Assembly: GCA_045651985.1 (NCBI GenBank)
Contig: JAZRTK010000042.1
Span: forward strand, 1-23,683
Direction: 5' to 3'
Source: SIG710 sp045651985
GTDB lineage: Bacteria > Bacillota > Clostridia > Oscillospirales > CAG-272
Length of the DNA: 23,683 nt
Translations under genes and position numbers: made by a program
Part shown: positions 22,084 to 23,683 of the stretch, in pieces
Layout of the letters: the number at the start of each line of letters is the position of its first letter
Numbering within the stretch: the stretch's first letter is position 1
Notes under the pieces: model-generated
What the model was told of the DNA's origin: nothing
The model's database searches: none
Seen by the model: only the letters and a program-made list of their open reading frames with translations

Positions 22084-22284
22084 GAGCAGGACACGTCCGC
22101 CTGAGCGCAAGGCTAAAGAGAAGGGGTCCCCCGAAAGGGTGGCTGAGAGACCCCGCCGCGTGATAGGAGAGGATACCACCCGCCCGTGTGAAAATAAATA
22201 AAAATTGAGTTAAAGCTCGGGTGGAACCGTGAGGAGTATATCCGCACCCCGGACATTTTATGTTCGGGGTGTTTTTTATTTTGT
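22084..22284 (+). promoter_or_regulatory. T-box riboswitch leader of thrS (tRNA-Thr responsive)
   Basis: A 200-base leader with a long Stem I (GGACACG near 22090 with CGTGTG near 22185), the T-box sequence CGGGTGGAACCG (22218-22229) and a downstream terminator. The UGGA bulge would pair with a UCCA acceptor end of uncharged tRNA. Two ACC triplets (22175-22177 and 22178-22180) on the 3' side of Stem I are candidates for the threonine specifier. Uncharged tRNA-Thr would favour the antiterminator and allow thrS transcription. Confidence 0.93.
22245..22281 (+). terminator. Regulated terminator of the thrS T-box
   Basis: CACCCCGGACA (22245-22255) pairs with TGTTCGGGGTG (22261-22271, one G-T pair) and is followed by TTTTTTATTTT. 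The 5' part of the stem can instead be held by the antiterminator containing the T-box sequence. Confidence 0.92.
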
Positions 22285-22308
22285 ATATAATTAAAGGAGA
22301 TGAAATAT

Positions 22309-23683
22309 ATGAACGTTAAGATCAACGACAAGTTAATTTCCTGTGCCGACGGCGCAACCATATACGACGCCGCAAAGGAAGCAGAGCTTATTTCCCGCGA
22401 GGTCATCGCCGCATCTGTTAACGGCAAGACCGTCGCGCTTACAACACTTCTCTGCGAGGGTGACGAGTGCAGACTTCTGACGTTTGCCGACCCCGAGGGC
22501 AAGCACGTTTTCCGTCACACGGGATCTCATATTCTCGCGCAGGCGGTCAAGAGACTTTACCCCGACGTGAAGCTTACCATCGGTCCCGCGATCGACGAGG
22601 GCTTCTACTACGACTTTGACAGCGACACGGCTTTCTCTGCCGACGTGCTTGCAAAGATCGAGGACGAGATGAAGAAGATCGTAAAGGAGAACCTCAAGAT
22701 CGAGCGCTTTGAGCTTTCCCGCACTGAGGCTATTGCCTTCATGCAGGAGAAGAACGAGCCATATAAGGTTCAGCTCATTGAGGAACTTCCGCAGGATGCT
22801 GTTATCAGCTTCTACCGACAGGGTGAGTTTACCGATCTTTGCGCAGGTCCTCACCTGTTTTCAACGGGCGCAGTCAAAGCGCTCAAGCTGACACAGTGCA
22901 CGGGAGCTTATTGGAAGGGTGACCAGAAGAACAAGCAGCTCCAGAGAGTTTACGGTATCGCGTACCCCTCAAAGGACGAGATGAAGGAGTTTTTGGCAGC
23001 ACAGGAAGAAGCAAGAAAGCGTGACCATAACAAGATCGGCCGCGAGCTCGAATATTTTACAACTGTTGACAGCATCGGTCAGGGTCTTCCCGTAATGCTT
23101 CCCAAGGGCGCAAAGGTCATTCAGATACTTCAGCGCTGGATCGAGGACGAGGAGGCAAAGCGTGGCTGTATGCTCACAAAGACTCCTCTTATGGCAAAGT
23201 CCGATCTTTATAAGATATCGGGGCACTGGGATCACTACCTTGACGGTATGTTCGTTTTGGGCGACCCCACGGACGACGCAAAGGAATGCTTTGCGCTCCG
23301 TCCTATGACCTGCCCTTTCCAGTATCAGGTCTACTTAAACAAGAAGCGCTCCTACCGCGACCTGCCCATGCGTCTGACCGAAACCTCCACTCTGTTCCGT
23401 AACGAGGATTCGGGCGAGATGCACGGACTTATCCGCGTTCGTCAGTTCACTATTTCCGAGGGTCACTATATCCTCCGTCCCGACCAGCTGGAGGAAGAAT
23501 TCAGAGGCTGTCTTGAGTTGGCAAAGTACGTGCTTGACACGGTCGGAATGCTTGAAAACTGCACGTTCCGATTCTCACAGTGGGATCCCGCTAACCCCAA
23601 GAACAAGTACGAGGGTACGGCAGAGCAGTGGGAAGCGGCACAGGCGGCAATGGGCAAAATTTTGGACAACCTCGGCTTGAGCT
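22309..23683 (+). CDS. thrS: Threonyl-tRNA synthetase (3' end cut by window edge)
   Basis: Charges tRNA-Thr. The frame is open from ATG 22309 to the window end (458 codons), so the last part of the catalytic core and the anticodon-binding domain are missing. Seen in order: TGS domain (1-60), the editing domain with His70-x3-His74 (HTGSH) and Cys178-x3-His182 (CAGPH), then the class II core with zinc ligands Cys335 (RPMTCP) and His386 (ISEGH) and motif 2 around TETSTLFRNEDSGEMHG. The motif 2 region reads RVRQFTISEGH rather than the enterobacterial RGFTQDDAH, a variant I associate with clostridial enzymes. Ribosome site AAAGGAGATG precedes the start. Expression is controlled by the T-box leader just upstream. 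Confidence 0.97.
   Translation, partial: MNVKINDKLISCADGATIYDAAKEAELISREVIAASVNGKTVALTTLLCEGDECRLLTFADPEGKHVFRHTGSHILAQAVKRLYPDVKLTIGPAIDEGFYYDFDSDTAFSADVLAKIEDEMKKIVKENLKIERFELSRTEAIAFMQEKNEPYKVQLIEELPQDAVISFYRQGEFTDLCAGPHLFSTGAVKALKLTQCTGAYWKGDQKNKQLQRVYGIAYPSKDEMKEFLAAQEEARKRDHNKIGRELEYFTTVDSIGQGLPVMLPKGAKVIQILQRWIEDEEAKRGCMLTKTPLMAKSDLYKISGHWDHYLDGMFVLGDPTDDAKECFALRPMTCPFQYQVYLNKKRSYRDLPMRLTETSTLFRNEDSGEMHGLIRVRQFTISEGHYILRPDQLEEEFRGCLELAKYVLDTVGMLENCTFRFSQWDPANPKNKYEGTAEQWEAAQAAMGKILDNLGLS

Noticed and set aside
1..23683. CRISPR arrays, insertion sequences, tRNA or rRNA genes
   Set aside because: No regularly spaced repeats, transposase motifs, terminal inverted repeats with target duplications, or tRNA T-arm (GGTTCGAATCC type) sequences were seen in the intergenic regions.

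Overview
The window looks like a chromosomal segment of an anaerobic Gram-positive bacterium of the class Clostridia, probably an uncultured gut-type lineage near the Oscillospirales. The pointers are a T-box leader in front of thrS, a Rex redox repressor, DnaD and DnaI-like primosome genes, an SLH-domain surface protein with a cohesin-like module, the yceD-rpmF pair, strong GGAGG ribosome sites, and near-consensus sigma-A promoters with 17-bp spacers. Lineage is inferred from gene content only. No mobile element, CRISPR array, tRNA or rRNA gene was seen.

Layout. 1-2225: a tight sulfur and tRNA-modification run, mnmA (5' end missing), tcdA and cysK, closed by a bidirectional terminator shared with a small convergent helical gene of unknown role (2270-2704). 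2946-5439: dCMP deaminase, a low-molecular-weight phosphatase, rimI and tsaD. 5440-5942: a non-coding stretch with a cluster of DnaA-box-like sites followed by very AT-rich DNA. 5943-8979: rex, a DnaD-domain gene, a DnaI/DnaC-like helicase-loader ATPase and a DUF1294 membrane protein, ending in a perfect 16-bp inverted repeat. 9245-11469: nadE and, convergent, the NAD(P)HX repair enzyme. 11664-12448: yceD-rpmF. 12631-14687: a membrane-anchored trigger-factor-like isomerase and a convergent M23 (SpoIIQ-like) membrane protein. 15165-16277: a cohesin-SLH surface protein behind a structured leader. 16338-16497: a candidate small RNA. 16679-20556: rlmB and a 986-residue protein whose membrane part reads as a degenerate P1B-type ATPase behind a very acidic 430-residue tail. 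20749-22043: an orphan MinD-like ATPase and a methylglyoxal-synthase homologue lacking most catalytic residues. 22084-end: T-box leader and thrS (3' end missing).

How the genes fit together. Several handle translation quality and RNA modification (MnmA, TcdA, TsaD, RimI, RlmB, YceD/RpmF, ThrRS). Others handle NAD(H): Rex senses NADH/NAD+, NadE makes NAD, and Nnr repairs hydrated NAD(P)H. Replication is represented by the DnaA-box cluster and the two primosome genes behind rex. The most unusual part is 17596-22043, where a pseudo P-type ATPase, an orphan MinD-like ATPase and a pseudo methylglyoxal synthase follow one another. All family assignments were made by eye from motifs, with no database search.
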